DNA of 64,000 nt from Stenotrophomonas koreensis. GTDB taxonomy: Bacteria > Pseudomonadota > Gammaproteobacteria > Xanthomonadales > Xanthomonadaceae. Both the position numbers and the translations under genes were made by a program. Shown piece by piece: positions 19,460-31,659 of this stretch; positions within the stretch are counted from its first letter, which is position 1, and each line of letters begins with the position of its first letter. The stretch covers positions 183,206-247,205 of the forward strand of contig NZ_LDJH01000013.1 in the NCBI RefSeq assembly GCF_001431525.1. Direction: 5' to 3'. The notes beneath the pieces were generated by a model. It made no database searches. It worked only from the letters and a program-made list of their open reading frames with translations, and had not been told where the DNA came from.

Positions 19460-20122
19460 TCAGTCGCGCGGGCCCTGGCGTGGCACGTGGGCCAGCGCCT
19501 TCTGGTAGGCCGCATCCAGCTCGGCGGCCGAGCCGACATCAATGCCCATCTCGCGCACGCGGCCGTCCTTGAGGCTGTAGACCCAGCCGTGGATCATCAG
19601 CTTCTGGCCGCGGTCCCAGGCATCGTTGACCACGGTGGTGCGGCAGATGTTGACCACCTGCTCGATCACGTTCAGTTCGCACAGCCGCGCATGACGCAGG
19701 GCCGGGTCCTCGATCGCATTGAGCAGGTCGGCATGCTTGTGCGCGACATCGGCGACATGGCGCAGCCACAGGTCGGCCAGGCCGACGCGGTTGCCGTGCA
19801 GGGCGGTGTGCACACCGGAGCAGCCGTAATGGCCGACGATCAGGATGTGCTTGACCTTGAGCAGGTCCACCGCGAACTGGACCACGCTCAGGCAGTTCAG
19901 GTCGGTCTGCACCACCACATTGGCGACGTTGCGGTGCACGAACACCTCGCCCGGGGCCAGGCCGGTGATCTGGTTGGCCGGCACCCGCGAATCGGAACAG
20001 CCGATCCACAGGTACTCCGGCGACTGCTGCTTGGACAGGCGTTCGAAGAAAGTGGGATCTTCCTGGGCGATGCGGTCGGCCCATTCCTTGTTGTTTTTCA
20101 GCAGTTGCTGGATCTGGATCAT
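19460..20122 (-). CDS. can: beta-class carbonic anhydrase
   Basis: Interconverts CO2 and bicarbonate, supplying bicarbonate to carboxylases. Zinc ligands are Cys42, His98 and Cys101 (WIGCSDSR and GHYGCSG blocks), with Asp44 and Arg46 forming the conserved dyad; the numbering coincides with the E. coli Can enzyme. The length of 220 residues is normal. A terminator follows directly. Upstream on the same strand, 65 bases away, is a small unknown gene, so it may be the last gene of an asnS-to-can transcript or have its own promoter. Confidence 0.95.
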   Translation of the reverse strand: MIQIQQLLKNNKEWADRIAQEDPTFFERLSKQQSPEYLWIGCSDSRVPANQITGLAPGEVFVHRNVANVVVQTDLNCLSVVQFAVDLLKVKHILIVGHYGCSGVHTALHGNRVGLADLWLRHVADVAHKHADLLNAIEDPALRHARLCELNVIEQVVNICRTTVVNDAWDRGQKLMIHGWVYSLKDGRVREMGIDVGSAAELDAAYQKALAHVPRQGPRD

Positions 20123-20187
20123 TGCCTTTCCTCGGGGAAATACGTGCCCGCCCTGGCCGGTGGCGGCAGCGCCGGCGCTTGGAAAAG

Positions 20188-20502
20188 TCAGGCGCGCGCG
20201 CCCAGCTGGCGGACCATCAGGGGCACCAGGTCTTCATCGCTGGCCGCCTGCGGCGGCGCGACTTCGTCCAGGCTGAAGCCGCGTGCCAGCGCATCGTCCT
20301 GGTCCAGGCCGTCCCAGGCAACAAATTCAGCGTCAAACAGCATCGCCCGGGCGGTGTCCTCGCTGTCGTAATTGAGCGTGTTGCCATCACTGTCCAGCAC
20401 TTCGGCGGTGCCGGCCTCGCGCACGCGCAGGCGTGCCCAGATCAGGGTGCGGCCGAGGCTGGCCAGCCACCATTGCTCGGGTGGGGAAACGAAGTCAGTC
20501 AT
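20188..20502 (-). CDS. conserved small hypothetical protein (104 aa)
   Basis: I do not recognise a domain. The protein is acidic, has no signal peptide or membrane segment, and has a tryptophan-rich start (EQWWLASLGRTLIWARL). Its start codon overlaps the stop of the preceding membrane-protein gene as ATGA (20502-20499 on the minus strand), which is good evidence that it is a real, coupled gene. Codon usage is like the neighbours. Confidence 0.7.
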   Translation of the reverse strand: MTDFVSPPEQWWLASLGRTLIWARLRVREAGTAEVLDSDGNTLNYDSEDTARAMLFDAEFVAWDGLDQDDALARGFSLDEVAPPQAASDEDLVPLMVRQLGARA

Positions 20503-20804
20503 GCAGATACCTGTGAAAACAGCCAGAACGCGGCAGCCAGGGCCGCCCCGCCCAGCAGGGTAAGTAATGCCAGCCGGGCCGGCGCGGCCAGCCCGCTCAG
20601 CGAGCGGTCGGCCAGTGCGCGGTCATCGCGGCGCAGCAGCCAGCCCAGCGGCTGGCGGCCAAGGAAAGCGCCAGGCCCAAACTGCGCATGCAGCTGCGGG
20701 TGGCGGTCACGCAGGTGGATCAGGGTCAACGGCCAGAAGATCACGAAGGCCGAGAACCCGGCGATCGCCACCCCGACACAGCACAGGGCCAGGAACAGGA
20801 TCAT
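20499..20804 (-). CDS. small membrane protein, UspB-like layout (101 aa)
   Basis: Two hydrophobic segments, at residues 2-27 and about 75-98, flank a basic cytoplasmic middle with LRDRHPQL and LLRRDDRAL. This layout and size resemble universal stress protein B of enterobacteria, but the sequence similarity is too slight to name it. It overlaps the next gene by ATGA and lies about 105 bases downstream of asnS on the same strand, in a gap that contains heptad repeats. Confidence 0.65.
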   Translation of the reverse strand: MILFLALCCVGVAIAGFSAFVIFWPLTLIHLRDRHPQLHAQFGPGAFLGRQPLGWLLRRDDRALADRSLSGLAAPARLALLTLLGGAALAAAFWLFSQVSA

Positions 20805-20808
20805 GGGG

Positions 20809-20909
20809 CGAGGAACGAGGGGGCAGGAGTGAGCAACGAGAGAAAGGCGCCGTGGTGCGCTGGTTTGGCTTTTACTCGTTGCTCGTTGCTCATCACTCGT
20901 TGCTCACTC
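20809..20909. repeat. heptad TCGTTGC/TCGTTCC repeats with 14-bp inverted repeat
   Basis: GAGTGAGCAACGAG (20827-20840) is the exact reverse complement of CTCGTTGCTCACTC (20896-20909). Between them lie further direct copies of CTCGTTGCTC (from 20875), and a variant GAGGAACGAG occurs at 20809-20818. The block fills the gap after asnS and is related to the perfect heptamer array at 54497-54552. Confidence 0.75.
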
Positions 20910-22304
20910 TCAGAATTCGGCCGAGCCGGGTGCGCGCGGGTAGGGGATGGCGTCGCGGATGTTGGACAGGCCGCAGACGTAGACCACCAGGCGCTCGAAG
21001 CCCAGGCCGAAGCCGGCATGCGGCACCGAGCCATAGCGGCGGAAATCGCGGTACCACTGGTAGTGGGCCGGATCCAGACCGAACTGGGCCATGCGTGCAT
21101 CCAGGATGTCCAGGCGCTCCTCGCGCTGGGAGCCGCCGATGATCTCGCCGATGCCCGGGGCCAGCACGTCCATCGCCGCGACGGTCTTGCCGTCATCGTT
21201 CAGGCGCATGTAGAAGGCCTTGATGTGCTCGGGGTAGTTGGTCACCACCACCGGGCGGCCGACGTGTTCCTCGGTCAGCCAGCGCTCGTGCTCGGTCTGC
21301 AGATCCAGGCCCCATTCGACCGGGTAGTCGAACTTCTTGCCGGATTTCTGCAGCAGGGTGATCGCGTCGGTGTACTCGATGCGCTCGAACGGCGCTTCGA
21401 TGAACTTCTCCAGACGGGTGATCGCGTCCTTCTGCACGCGTTCGGCGATGAAGGCCATGTCATCGGCGCGCTCATCGAGCACAGCCTTGAAAAGGTACTT
21501 CAGGAAGTCCTCGGCCACACGGGCGTCCTCGGCCAGGTCGGCGAAGGCGATTTCCGGCTCCACCATCCAGAACTCGGCCAGGTGGCGGGTGGTGTGGCTG
21601 TTCTCGGCACGGAAGGTCGGGCCGAAGGTGTAGACCTTGCTCAGTGCCAGCGCATAGGCCTCGACGTTGAGCTGGCCGGACACGGTCAGGAAGGTTTCCT
21701 TGCCGAAGAAGTCGCGGCTGAAATCCACGTTGCCGGCGCCATCGCGCGGCAGGTTGGCCAGGTCCAGGGTCGAGACCCGGAACATCTGGCCGGCACCTTC
21801 GGCATCGGAGGTGGTGATGATCGGGGTCGAGATCCAGCAGTACTCACGCTCGTGGAAATAGCGGTGCACGGCCTGCGACAGGCAGTTGCGGATGCGGGTG
21901 ACCGCGCCGAACAGGTTGGTGCGCGGACGCAGGTGGGCAACCTCGCGCAGGAACTCCGGGCTCATCGGCTTGGGCTGGATCGGGTAGGTCAACGGGTCCT
22001 CGACCCAGCCCACCACCTCCACCGCCGAGGCCTGGATCTCGTAGCTCTGGCCCTTGCCCTGCGAGGCCACCAGGGTGCCGGTGACGATCACCGAGCAGCC
22101 CGGGGTCAGGCGCTTGACCTCGTCGAAGTTGGACAGGCCATCGGCGACCACGGCCTGGATCGGGGCAAAGCCGGAGCCATCACTGACATTGACGAAAGCC
22201 AAGGCCGCTGAGCCGCGAACGGTGCGTACCCAGCCGCGGACCGTAACTTCCCCGCCTTCCGGGAACTTCCCGGCAAGGGCCTGTGCAACGCTGACCACCG
22301 TCAT
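20910..22304 (-). CDS. asnS: asparaginyl-tRNA synthetase
   Basis: Class IIb aminoacyl-tRNA synthetase that charges tRNA-Asn. The N-terminal OB-fold anticodon-binding domain starts with [13 protein letters not shown] near residue 19. The catalytic domain has motif 2 ([21 protein letters not shown], near 215-235; the AEFWMVEPE form marks AsnRS rather than AspRS) and motif 3 ([13 protein letters not shown], near 438). At 464 residues it matches E. coli AsnS (466). It is divergent from the A-type Fe-S carrier gene, the two sharing a 124-base promoter region. Confidence 0.97.
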   Translation of the reverse strand: MTVVSVAQALAGKFPEGGEVTVRGWVRTVRGSAALAFVNVSDGSGFAPIQAVVADGLSNFDEVKRLTPGCSVIVTGTLVASQGKGQSYEIQASAVEVVGWVEDPLTYPIQPKPMSPEFLREVAHLRPRTNLFGAVTRIRNCLSQAVHRYFHEREYCWISTPIITTSDAEGAGQMFRVSTLDLANLPRDGAGNVDFSRDFFGKETFLTVSGQLNVEAYALALSKVYTFGPTFRAENSHTTRHLAEFWMVEPEIAFADLAEDARVAEDFLKYLFKAVLDERADDMAFIAERVQKDAITRLEKFIEAPFERIEYTDAITLLQKSGKKFDYPVEWGLDLQTEHERWLTEEHVGRPVVVTNYPEHIKAFYMRLNDDGKTVAAMDVLAPGIGEIIGGSQREERLDILDARMAQFGLDPAHYQWYRDFRRYGSVPHAGFGLGFERLVVYVCGLSNIRDAIPYPRAPGSAEF

Positions 22305-22428
22305 GTCTTGGAATCCTTCTGCTGATCGACTCGATCTGTGACCGCACAGTTTACGACTGCCGGCGCGTTGGCGCGAGGCATTGCCGCAGGCGATCTATAA
22401 TGGCCGCTGCTTTGAGCAGGAGAATGCA

Positions 22429-22767
22429 ATGGCCATCACCCTTACCCCCGCCGCCCATGCCCGTGTGGCCCAGTTCGTTGCACGCCAGCACGGGGCGCTG
22501 GGCCTGCGCTTCGGGGTCAAGCGCACCGGCTGTTCGGGTTGGGGGTATGTCACCGACCTGGTCACCCAGGCCGGCAGCGATGACACCGTGTTCGAGCAGG
22601 ACGGCGTGCGCGTGTATGTCGATGCCACCAGCCTGCCGCTGGTCGATGGCACCGCCATCGACTTCGCCAGGCAGGGGCTGGGCGAGGTGTTCGTGTTCGA
22701 CAACCCCAATGCCAAGGCCGAATGCGGCTGCGGCGAAAGCTTCACCACCGATGCCGAAAAGGCCTGA
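22429..22767 (+). CDS. A-type iron-sulfur cluster carrier (IscA/SufA/ErpA family)
   Basis: A 112-residue scaffold or carrier that passes Fe-S clusters to apoproteins. The three cluster cysteines are Cys35 (TGCSGW), Cys99 and Cys101 (CGCG). I place the start at ATG 22429, preceded by AGCAGGAG at a good distance, rather than the in-frame 22381 codon, which would add 16 unrelated residues. It stands alone, without isc or suf genes, as is common for ErpA or stand-alone IscA; the sequence does not decide between these. Confidence 0.9.
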   Translation: MAITLTPAAHARVAQFVARQHGALGLRFGVKRTGCSGWGYVTDLVTQAGSDDTVFEQDGVRVYVDATSLPLVDGTAIDFARQGLGEVFVFDNPNAKAECGCGESFTTDAEKA

Positions 22768-22895
22768 ACCGGCGTGCAGCGTCTGAACCAACCGCGGCGG
22801 CAGGCCGGGCGCTTGCCTTGCGCGGTTGGATCCAGCATAATTTCCCGCTTACCTGCGCCCGGCCAAGCCGGCGTGCAGGGCTCCTTGCTCCACCG

Positions 22896-22958
22896 CCGGC
22901 ATGATCGTGCGGGGGGCTGACCGGCCCGCAAGGGTCACATCCACAAGGTAATAAAAAC
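22896..22958 (+). promoter_or_regulatory. possible S6:S18-binding leader of the rpsF operon
   Basis: TGCGGG (22908-22913) pairs with CCCGCA (22925-22930), enclosing GGG-CTGA-CCGG, so that a CCG triplet is left in or beside a bulge on the 3' side. Known rpsF leader RNAs present a CCG bulge to the ribosomal S6:S18 complex for autoregulation. The position, 28 bases before the rpsF start, fits. The pairing is short, so this is a suggestion only. Confidence 0.35.
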
Positions 22959-23387
22959 ATGAGTCGTCATTACGAAGTCGTGTTCCTGGTCCACCCGGAC
23001 CAGAGCGAGCAGGTCCCGGCCATGGTCGAGCGCTACAAGGGCATGATCGAAGCAGGCAACGGCACCATCCACCGTCTGGAAGACTGGGGCCGCCGTCAGC
23101 TGGCTTACCCGATCCAGAACCTGGTCAAGGCCCACTATGTCCTGATGAACATCGAAGCCGACCAGGCTGTCATGAATGAGCTGGTTGAAACCTTCCGTTT
23201 CAACGATGCCATCCTGCGCAACCTGGTGATCAAGCGCGACGAAGCCGATACCGAGCAGTCGCTGATCATGAAGAGCAAGGACGAGAAGGGTGACAAGCCG
23301 GAGCGCGGTGAGCGCCGTCGTCGTGACGACGATGAGGCCATCAATTCCACCAACGATGAAGCCGGCGACGACGCCGTTGCTGAGTAA
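22959..23387 (+). CDS. rpsF: 30S ribosomal protein S6
   Basis: Binds 16S rRNA in the platform together with S18. The 142-residue protein has the ferredoxin-like S6 core (residues 1-95, starting [15 protein letters not shown]) and an unusually charged C-terminal tail rich in Glu, Asp, Arg and Lys. In other bacteria the S6 tail is where RimK adds glutamates. It is the first gene of rpsF-rpsR-rplI; priB, which lies between rpsF and rpsR in enterobacteria, is absent, and rpsR begins 11 bases later. Confidence 0.98.
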   Translation: MSRHYEVVFLVHPDQSEQVPAMVERYKGMIEAGNGTIHRLEDWGRRQLAYPIQNLVKAHYVLMNIEADQAVMNELVETFRFNDAILRNLVIKRDEADTEQSLIMKSKDEKGDKPERGERRRRDDDEAINSTNDEAGDDAVAE

Positions 23388-23398
23388 GGAGACCTCTC

Positions 23399-23629
23399 AT
23401 GTCCAAGTTCTTCCGTCGCCGCAAGTTCTGCAAGTTCACTGCTGAAGGTGTGAAGGAGATCGATTACAAGGATCTCAACACCCTGCGCCAGTACCTGACC
23501 GAGAACGGCAAGATCGTGCCCTCGCGCGTCACCGGCACCAAGTCCAAGTACCAGCGCCAGCTGGCGACCGCTGTCAAGCGCGCCCGCTTCCTGGCCCTGA
23601 TCCCGTACACCGACAACCACGACGTCTGA
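23399..23629 (+). CDS. rpsR: 30S ribosomal protein S18
   Basis: Small basic ribosomal protein that pairs with S6 on the 16S platform. The 76-residue length and the [12 protein letters not shown] start are typical, with a conserved [17 protein letters not shown] middle and a basic C-terminus. AAGGAG lies just upstream of the ATG. Two strong hairpins lie between it and rplI. Confidence 0.98.
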   Translation: MSKFFRRRKFCKFTAEGVKEIDYKDLNTLRQYLTENGKIVPSRVTGTKSKYQRQLATAVKRARFLALIPYTDNHDV

Positions 23630-23638
23630 TGTCGCGGT

Positions 23639-23725
23639 GTGCGACAGGCCTGGTGCCTGTCGCACGGTGAACGTTTTCTGTCTTATTCGGACAGCATCTA
23701 CGTTGCGGTGCGCCTGGCGCACCGC
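23639..23725 (+). promoter_or_regulatory. two perfect hairpins between rpsR and rplI
   Basis: Hairpin 1 has GTGCGACAGGC (23639-23649) against GCCTGTCGCAC (23655-23665) with a 5-base loop. Hairpin 2 has GCGGTGCGC (23705-23713) against GCGCACCGC (23717-23725) with a 3-base loop. Neither is followed by a T-run. They may be processing, attenuation or stability elements setting S18 and L9 levels apart. Confidence 0.6.
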
Positions 23726-23748
23726 TAACGAATAACGGAGTTGAAACA

Positions 23749-24198
23749 ATGAAGCTGATTCTTCTGCAAAAGGTCACCAACCTCGGTGGTCTGGGCGACC
23801 TGGTCGACGTCAAGCCGGGTTATGGTCGCAACTTCCTGGTTCCGCAGGGCAAGGCCGTGCCGGCAACCGAAGCCAACGTGGCTGCTTTTGAAGCCAAGCG
23901 CGCCGAGTACGAAGCCAAGGCTGCCTCGATCCACGCCGAAGCTGCCGCCCGCGCTGAAAAGCTGGAAGGCGCCTCGGTGACCATCGGCTCGCACGCTTCG
24001 GCCGAAGGCAAGCTGTACGGCTCGGTTGGTCCGCGTGATATCGCTGAAGCCTTCACCGCTGCCGGCCTGGCCGTGGAGAAGAGCGAAGTGATCCTGGGCG
24101 AAGGCGCGTTCCGCCAGATTGGCGAATACGATGTCATCGTCAAGCTGCACGCCGACGTCTCGGCCAACGTCAAGGTTGTGGTCCAGGCCGACGCCTGA
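23749..24198 (+). CDS. rplI: 50S ribosomal protein L9
   Basis: Binds 23S rRNA near the L1 stalk. The 149-residue protein has the N-terminal rRNA-binding domain with [13 protein letters not shown] near residue 24, the long connecting helix rich in Ala, Glu and Lys (residues 40-75) and the C-terminal domain. ACGGAG lies eight bases upstream of the ATG. It ends the rpsF operon, before a strong terminator. Confidence 0.98.
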   Translation: MKLILLQKVTNLGGLGDLVDVKPGYGRNFLVPQGKAVPATEANVAAFEAKRAEYEAKAASIHAEAAARAEKLEGASVTIGSHASAEGKLYGSVGPRDIAEAFTAAGLAVEKSEVILGEGAFRQIGEYDVIVKLHADVSANVKVVVQADA

Positions 24199-24224
24199 GC
24201 CAATGCCGTGCCGGCATGAGCCAT

Positions 24225-24254
24225 AAAGACGGGCCTTCGGGCCCGTCTTTTTTT
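24225..24254 (+). terminator. Rho-independent terminator of the rpsF operon
   Basis: AAAGACGGGCC (24225-24235) pairs with GGCCCGTCTTT (24240-24250) around a TTCG tetraloop, followed by a T-run. A textbook intrinsic terminator, separating the ribosomal operon from smc. Confidence 0.95.
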
Positions 24255-24316
24255 ATGCCGCCGGGGGCTGGCTATACTGGGAAGTATTGCCCGCCCCGAC
24301 CGGGCACGAGCCCTGC

Positions 24317-27300
24317 ATGCGCCTGACCTCGATCAAACTTTCCGGTTTCAAGTCGTTTGTTGACCCGACAACGCTGCTGTTGCCGTCAAACTTCACCGTG
24401 GTCGTGGGTCCCAATGGTTGCGGCAAGAGCAACATCATCGATGCGGTGCGCTGGGTGATGGGCGAAAGCTCGGCTGGCCGTCTGCGTGGTGAAGCCCTCA
24501 GTGATGTGATTTTTTCCGGCTCGGCCTCGCGCAAGCCGGTCTCCCAGGCCAGTGTCGAGCTGGTGTTTGACAACAGCGACCGCCTGATCAGCGGCCAGTA
24601 CGCCGGTTTTGACGAAATTTCGGTCAAGCGCCGGGTGGCCCGCGATGGCAGCAGCGATTACTTCCTCAACGGCAGCCGCTGCCGCAAGCGCGACATCACC
24701 GACCTGTTCCTGGGCACCGGGTTGGGGCCGCGCAGCTACGCGATCATCGAGCAGGGGATGATCAGCCAGGTCATCGATGCCAAGCCCGAGGCCTTGCGCG
24801 CGTACCTGGAAGAGGCCGCCGGCATCAGCCTGTACAAGGAGCGGCGGCGCGAGACCCAGGGCCGGATCAGCCAGACGCGCGAGAACCTGGAGCGGCTGGA
24901 GGATCTGCGTGGCGAGATTGGCCGCCAGCTGGAGCATCTGCGCGTCCAGGCCGAACAGGCCAGCCAGTACCAGCAGTGGCAGGGCCAGCGCCAGCAGCTG
25001 CAAGGGCAGGTGCTGGCGCTGCAGTACCGCCAGGCCGAACAGCAGCGCCAGCAGCTGGCCGATCAGCTTCTGCGCCGCCAGACGGAGGTGGATGCGGCGG
25101 TGCTGCAGATCCAGGCGTTGGACGCTGTCCAGTCCGGCCCATTGCAGCAGCTGCAGGCAGCCCAGCAGGCGCTGGAACAGGCCCAGGCCGCGGTGTATGC
25201 GCAGCAGGCCGAGCACACCCGGCTGCAGCAGATGCTGGTCCATGCGCAGTCCTTGCTGCAGCGGCAACAGGTCGAACAGGCCCAGGCCGATACCGGTCTG
25301 GGCCAGCTGCAGGGGCAGCTTGAGCGTGACCGCAGTGACAATGAGCAGCAGCAGGCACAGCTGGCCGCGCTGGCCCCGCAGCTGCAACAGGCTGCCCAGC
25401 AGTTGGAACAGGCACAGCAGGCCCTGGCCCAGGCGCAGGCCCGGCGCAGTGCCTGGCAGCAGCAATGGGAGCAGGCGACCCGCCAGCGGCATGACGCCAG
25501 CACCGCGGTGACCCGCGAGCGCACCCGCCAGGAATTCATGGCCCGCCAGCACCAGCAGCTGCTGCAGCGCATCGCCGAACAGGACGAGCAACTGCAGGCG
25601 CTGCAGGCCGGGGAGGATCCGCAAGGCCTGGCCCAGGCCGAGCAGGCACTGCACGATTGTGCGCAGCAGCTGGAGCAGGCACAGGCCCAGGCCGCGCTGG
25701 GCAGCACGCAGCGGCTCGAGGCCGAAGCGGCGCAACAGCGGGCCGATCAGGCGTTGCAGGCCGCACGTGGACAGCAGCAGTTGCTCGCCGCGCAACAGGT
25801 GGCATTGCAGACCCTGCAGGCGGCTGCGCTGGGCGCCGATGATGCCGCGCAGCGGGACTGGCTGCAGGTGCAGGGGCTGGCCGATGTGCCGCGGCTGGCC
25901 AGTGTGCTCAAGGTGCAGGCCGGCTACCAGGACGCGGTGGAGGCGGTACTCGGCCCCTGGCTGCAGGCACTGGTGGTGCCGGCACGGCAGCGGCGGCAAC
26001 TGCAGGCGCAGTGGAACGGGCAGGGCATCTGCCGGCTGGTCGATGATCTTCCCGACGACCACGCCCCGGCCTTGCCGGTCGCCGCCGACAGCCTGGCCAG
26101 CAAGGTCCAGGGGCCACCGCTGGCACGCTGGCTGCTGGGCGCGGTGGGGCTGCCTGGCGCTGCTGCGCCGGGTGATGGCTGGCAGCTGGATGAAGCCGGC
26201 TGGTTGCACAGCGCCTTCGCCAGTGTGGGTGGGTGCCCCCCCGGCGACAGCGGCGTGCTGGCCCGCGAACAACAGCTGGCCCTGCTGCAGTCGCAGCTCG
26301 AACACGCTGCCGCTACGCTGCATGCTACCGAAGGCGACGATGCCCAGGCGCGTGCGGCCGTGGATGGCGCCCGCCGTAACGAACAACAGGCACTTGCCGG
26401 GCTGGACCAGGCAAGGCAACAGCAGGCCGGCGCCCATGCGCGTGTCACCGTGCTGCGCGCACAGCGCGAGGATCAGCAGCGTGCACTGGCACGGGCATTG
26501 GCACAGCAGCAGGCACTGACAGAACAGCAGCGGCAGCTGGCCGCTGAGCTGCAGGCCATCGAGACGACGCTGGCCCAGGCCCAGCAGGCGCTGGCGCAGG
26601 CGCAACAGGCCAGCGATGCACTGGCCAGCCAGCGTCAGGCGCTGGAGGATGATTGCGAACTGGCCCAGGCCCAGCTTGCCGACAGCCGCGAACGGCAGCA
26701 GGCGCTGGTGCTGGCGCGCGAAACCGGGCAGGCACGACAGGCGGCGCTGGGCCAGGCACTCCAACGCGGGCTGGCCCAGCAGCAGGCGCTGCAGCAGCGC
26801 CTGCTCCAGCTCGATGCAGCGCACACCCGGCAAGCCGAGGACCAACACCGGTTGCAGCAGGCAGTGGCCGCTGCCCAGCAGCAGCTGGCTGATGCCGGGC
26901 AGGCGCTGGTGCAGGCGCAGCAGCACCAGCAACAGGCGGAACTGGCGGCCGAGCAGGCCACTGGCCACCGCCAGCAGCGCCAGCAATGGCTCGAGGAGCA
27001 GCGTGAGCAGCTGGTGCAGCTGCGGCTGCAGCTGCAGGCAGCCGAGTTGAACCTGGGGCATGTCCACACACAGGCCGAGCAGGCCCAGCTGGATCTGCCT
27101 GCTGCCGTTTCGGCGCTGGAGGCAGGCAGCGAGGTGGCGGCATTGAACCGCCAGCTGCGCCAGATCGATGCCAGGCTGGCGGCGATGGGTGCGGTGAACC
27201 TGACGGCGATCGAGGAGTTCGAGCAGGCCAACCAGCGCCATGCCTGGCTGGAAGAGCAACAGGGGGATCTGAGCGCGGCGCTGGAAACCCTCGAGGCGGC

Positions 27301-27802
27301 GATGGCGAAGATCGACCGCGAAACCCGTGCCCGCTTCAAACAGACCTTCGACAAGGTCAACGCCGGCCTGCAGGATCTCTACCCGCGTCTGTTCGGCGGC
27401 GGCCAGGCCTGGCTGGAGCTGACCGAAGGCGATCTGCTCGATGCCGGGGTGCTGCTGATGGCGCGTCCGCCCGGCAAGAAGGTCAGCACCTTGTCCCTGC
27501 TTTCGGGCGGGGAGAAGGCAATGACCGCCGTGGCCCTGGTGTTTGCGATCTTCCAGCTCAATCCAGCCCCGTTCTGCCTGCTCGATGAGGTGGATGCCCC
27601 GCTGGACGAGGCCAATGTCGGCCGGCTGGCGCAGATGCTGCAGCAGATGAGCCAGAGCGTGCAGTTCCTGAGCGTGTCGCACAACAAGGCCACGATGGAG
27701 GCGGCCGAGCAGTTGTGCGGGGTTACCATGCGCGAGCCCGGGGTCAGCCGTCTGGTCAGTGTGGACCTGCAGCAGGCGGCCCAATTGGCGGGCGCGGCGT
27801 GA
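24317..27802 (+). CDS. smc: chromosome segregation protein SMC
   Basis: Condensin ATPase that organises and helps segregate the chromosome. Walker A is GPNGCGKSN at residues 31-39. The first coiled-coil arm, a hinge domain around residues 510-660 and the return arm follow, with the ABC signature LSGGEKAM and Walker B CLLDEVDAPLDEANV near the C-terminus. The start is ATG 24317 (MRLTSIKLSGFKSF, the canonical SMC N-terminus); the in-frame codon at 24287 would add ten unrelated residues. Length is 1161 residues. Like sbcC, its Gln-rich coiled coil creates a long shadow frame, 1376 codons, on the other strand. zipA and ligA follow, a conserved order. Confidence 0.96.
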   Translation: MRLTSIKLSGFKSFVDPTTLLLPSNFTVVVGPNGCGKSNIIDAVRWVMGESSAGRLRGEALSDVIFSGSASRKPVSQASVELVFDNSDRLISGQYAGFDEISVKRRVARDGSSDYFLNGSRCRKRDITDLFLGTGLGPRSYAIIEQGMISQVIDAKPEALRAYLEEAAGISLYKERRRETQGRISQTRENLERLEDLRGEIGRQLEHLRVQAEQASQYQQWQGQRQQLQGQVLALQYRQAEQQRQQLADQLLRRQTEVDAAVLQIQALDAVQSGPLQQLQAAQQALEQAQAAVYAQQAEHTRLQQMLVHAQSLLQRQQVEQAQADTGLGQLQGQLERDRSDNEQQQAQLAALAPQLQQAAQQLEQAQQALAQAQARRSAWQQQWEQATRQRHDASTAVTRERTRQEFMARQHQQLLQRIAEQDEQLQALQAGEDPQGLAQAEQALHDCAQQLEQAQAQAALGSTQRLEAEAAQQRADQALQAARGQQQLLAAQQVALQTLQAAALGADDAAQRDWLQVQGLADVPRLASVLKVQAGYQDAVEAVLGPWLQALVVPARQRRQLQAQWNGQGICRLVDDLPDDHAPALPVAADSLASKVQGPPLARWLLGAVGLPGAAAPGDGWQLDEAGWLHSAFASVGGCPPGDSGVLAREQQLALLQSQLEHAAATLHATEGDDAQARAAVDGARRNEQQALAGLDQARQQQAGAHARVTVLRAQREDQQRALARALAQQQALTEQQRQLAAELQAIETTLAQAQQALAQAQQASDALASQRQALEDDCELAQAQLADSRERQQALVLARETGQARQAALGQALQRGLAQQQALQQRLLQLDAAHTRQAEDQHRLQQAVAAAQQQLADAGQALVQAQQHQQQAELAAEQATGHRQQRQQWLEEQREQLVQLRLQLQAAELNLGHVHTQAEQAQLDLPAAVSALEAGSEVAALNRQLRQIDARLAAMGAVNLTAIEEFEQANQRHAWLEEQQGDLSAALETLEAAMAKIDRETRARFKQTFDKVNAGLQDLYPRLFGGGQAWLELTEGDLLDAGVLLMARPPGKKVSTLSLLSGGEKAMTAVALVFAIFQLNPAPFCLLDEVDAPLDEANVGRLAQMLQQMSQSVQFLSVSHNKATMEAAEQLCGVTMREPGVSRLVSVDLQQAAQLAGAA

Positions 27803-27841
27803 CGTGCCATCCTGCGCACACTTTGGAAACGAGATCATCCC

Positions 27842-28552
27842 ATGTCCGACACTAGCTGGGTCCGCATTGGCATTCTGGCGGCAGGGCTGTTGTTGATTGC
27901 CGCGATTTACTTGTTCAGCCGTCCCTCCAAGCCTGCACAGGGCCGTCGCCGTACCAGTGAGCCTGTGCGTGATGACAGCCCGGACAGCCCGCTGCTGACC
28001 CCGGCCGTGGGAGAGGAGGCGGCTGCATCGATGCAGCAGGCCGAACTTGCCTTTGCCGAGCCGGGTGCTTCCACCGAGCTGGGCAGGAGGGTGCAAGAAG
28101 ATTTCGACAAGATCGTTTCGCTGTATGTCGCCGCGCGTACCGGCCAGACCCTGCGCGGCGAGGATATTGTCGTGGCCGCCGAAAAGACCGGCATGGTGTT
28201 TGGGCATATGCAGGTGTTCCACCGGCTGCTCGAAGGCAATCCGGAAGCTGGCCCGGTGTTCTCGATGGCTTCGATCCTGAAGCCGGGCAGCTTCGACATG
28301 GCCACCATCAGCCAGATGGAAACCCCGGCCATTGCGTTCTTCTTGACCCTGCCGGCGCCGATTCCCGCGCTCGATGCCTGGGAGAAGATGGAGCCGATCG
28401 TGCAGCGGATGGCCGAGCTGCTGGATGCGGTGGTGTTGGATGACAGCCGCAACGCGCTCGGCCGCCAGCGCATTGCCCACATCCGCGACGAGCTGCGTGC
28501 CTACGACCGCCAGCACGAGGCGCCGCCACTGACCAAGCCGCCGCGCTGGTAA
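27842..28552 (+). CDS. zipA: cell division protein ZipA
   Basis: Inner-membrane protein that tethers the FtsZ ring. It has one N-terminal transmembrane segment (about residues 8-25, ILAAGLLLIAAIYLF), a short charged and Pro/Ser linker, and a C-terminal FtsZ-binding domain from about residue 90, with the GMVFGHMQVFHRL and FDMATISQMETPAIAFFL blocks typical of ZipA. At 236 residues it is shorter than E. coli ZipA (328) because the linker is reduced, as in Xanthomonas. It sits 39 bases after smc. Confidence 0.93.
   Translation: MSDTSWVRIGILAAGLLLIAAIYLFSRPSKPAQGRRRTSEPVRDDSPDSPLLTPAVGEEAAASMQQAELAFAEPGASTELGRRVQEDFDKIVSLYVAARTGQTLRGEDIVVAAEKTGMVFGHMQVFHRLLEGNPEAGPVFSMASILKPGSFDMATISQMETPAIAFFLTLPAPIPALDAWEKMEPIVQRMAELLDAVVLDDSRNALGRQRIAHIRDELRAYDRQHEAPPLTKPPRW

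Positions 28553-31655
<3,103 letters not shown>

Positions 31656-31659
<4 letters not shown>

Noticed and set aside
24386..28516. 1376-codon open frame opposite smc and zipA
   Set aside because: The smc coiled coil is full of CAG and CTG codons, which read as Leu/Gln runs on the other strand without stops; smc itself is certain.
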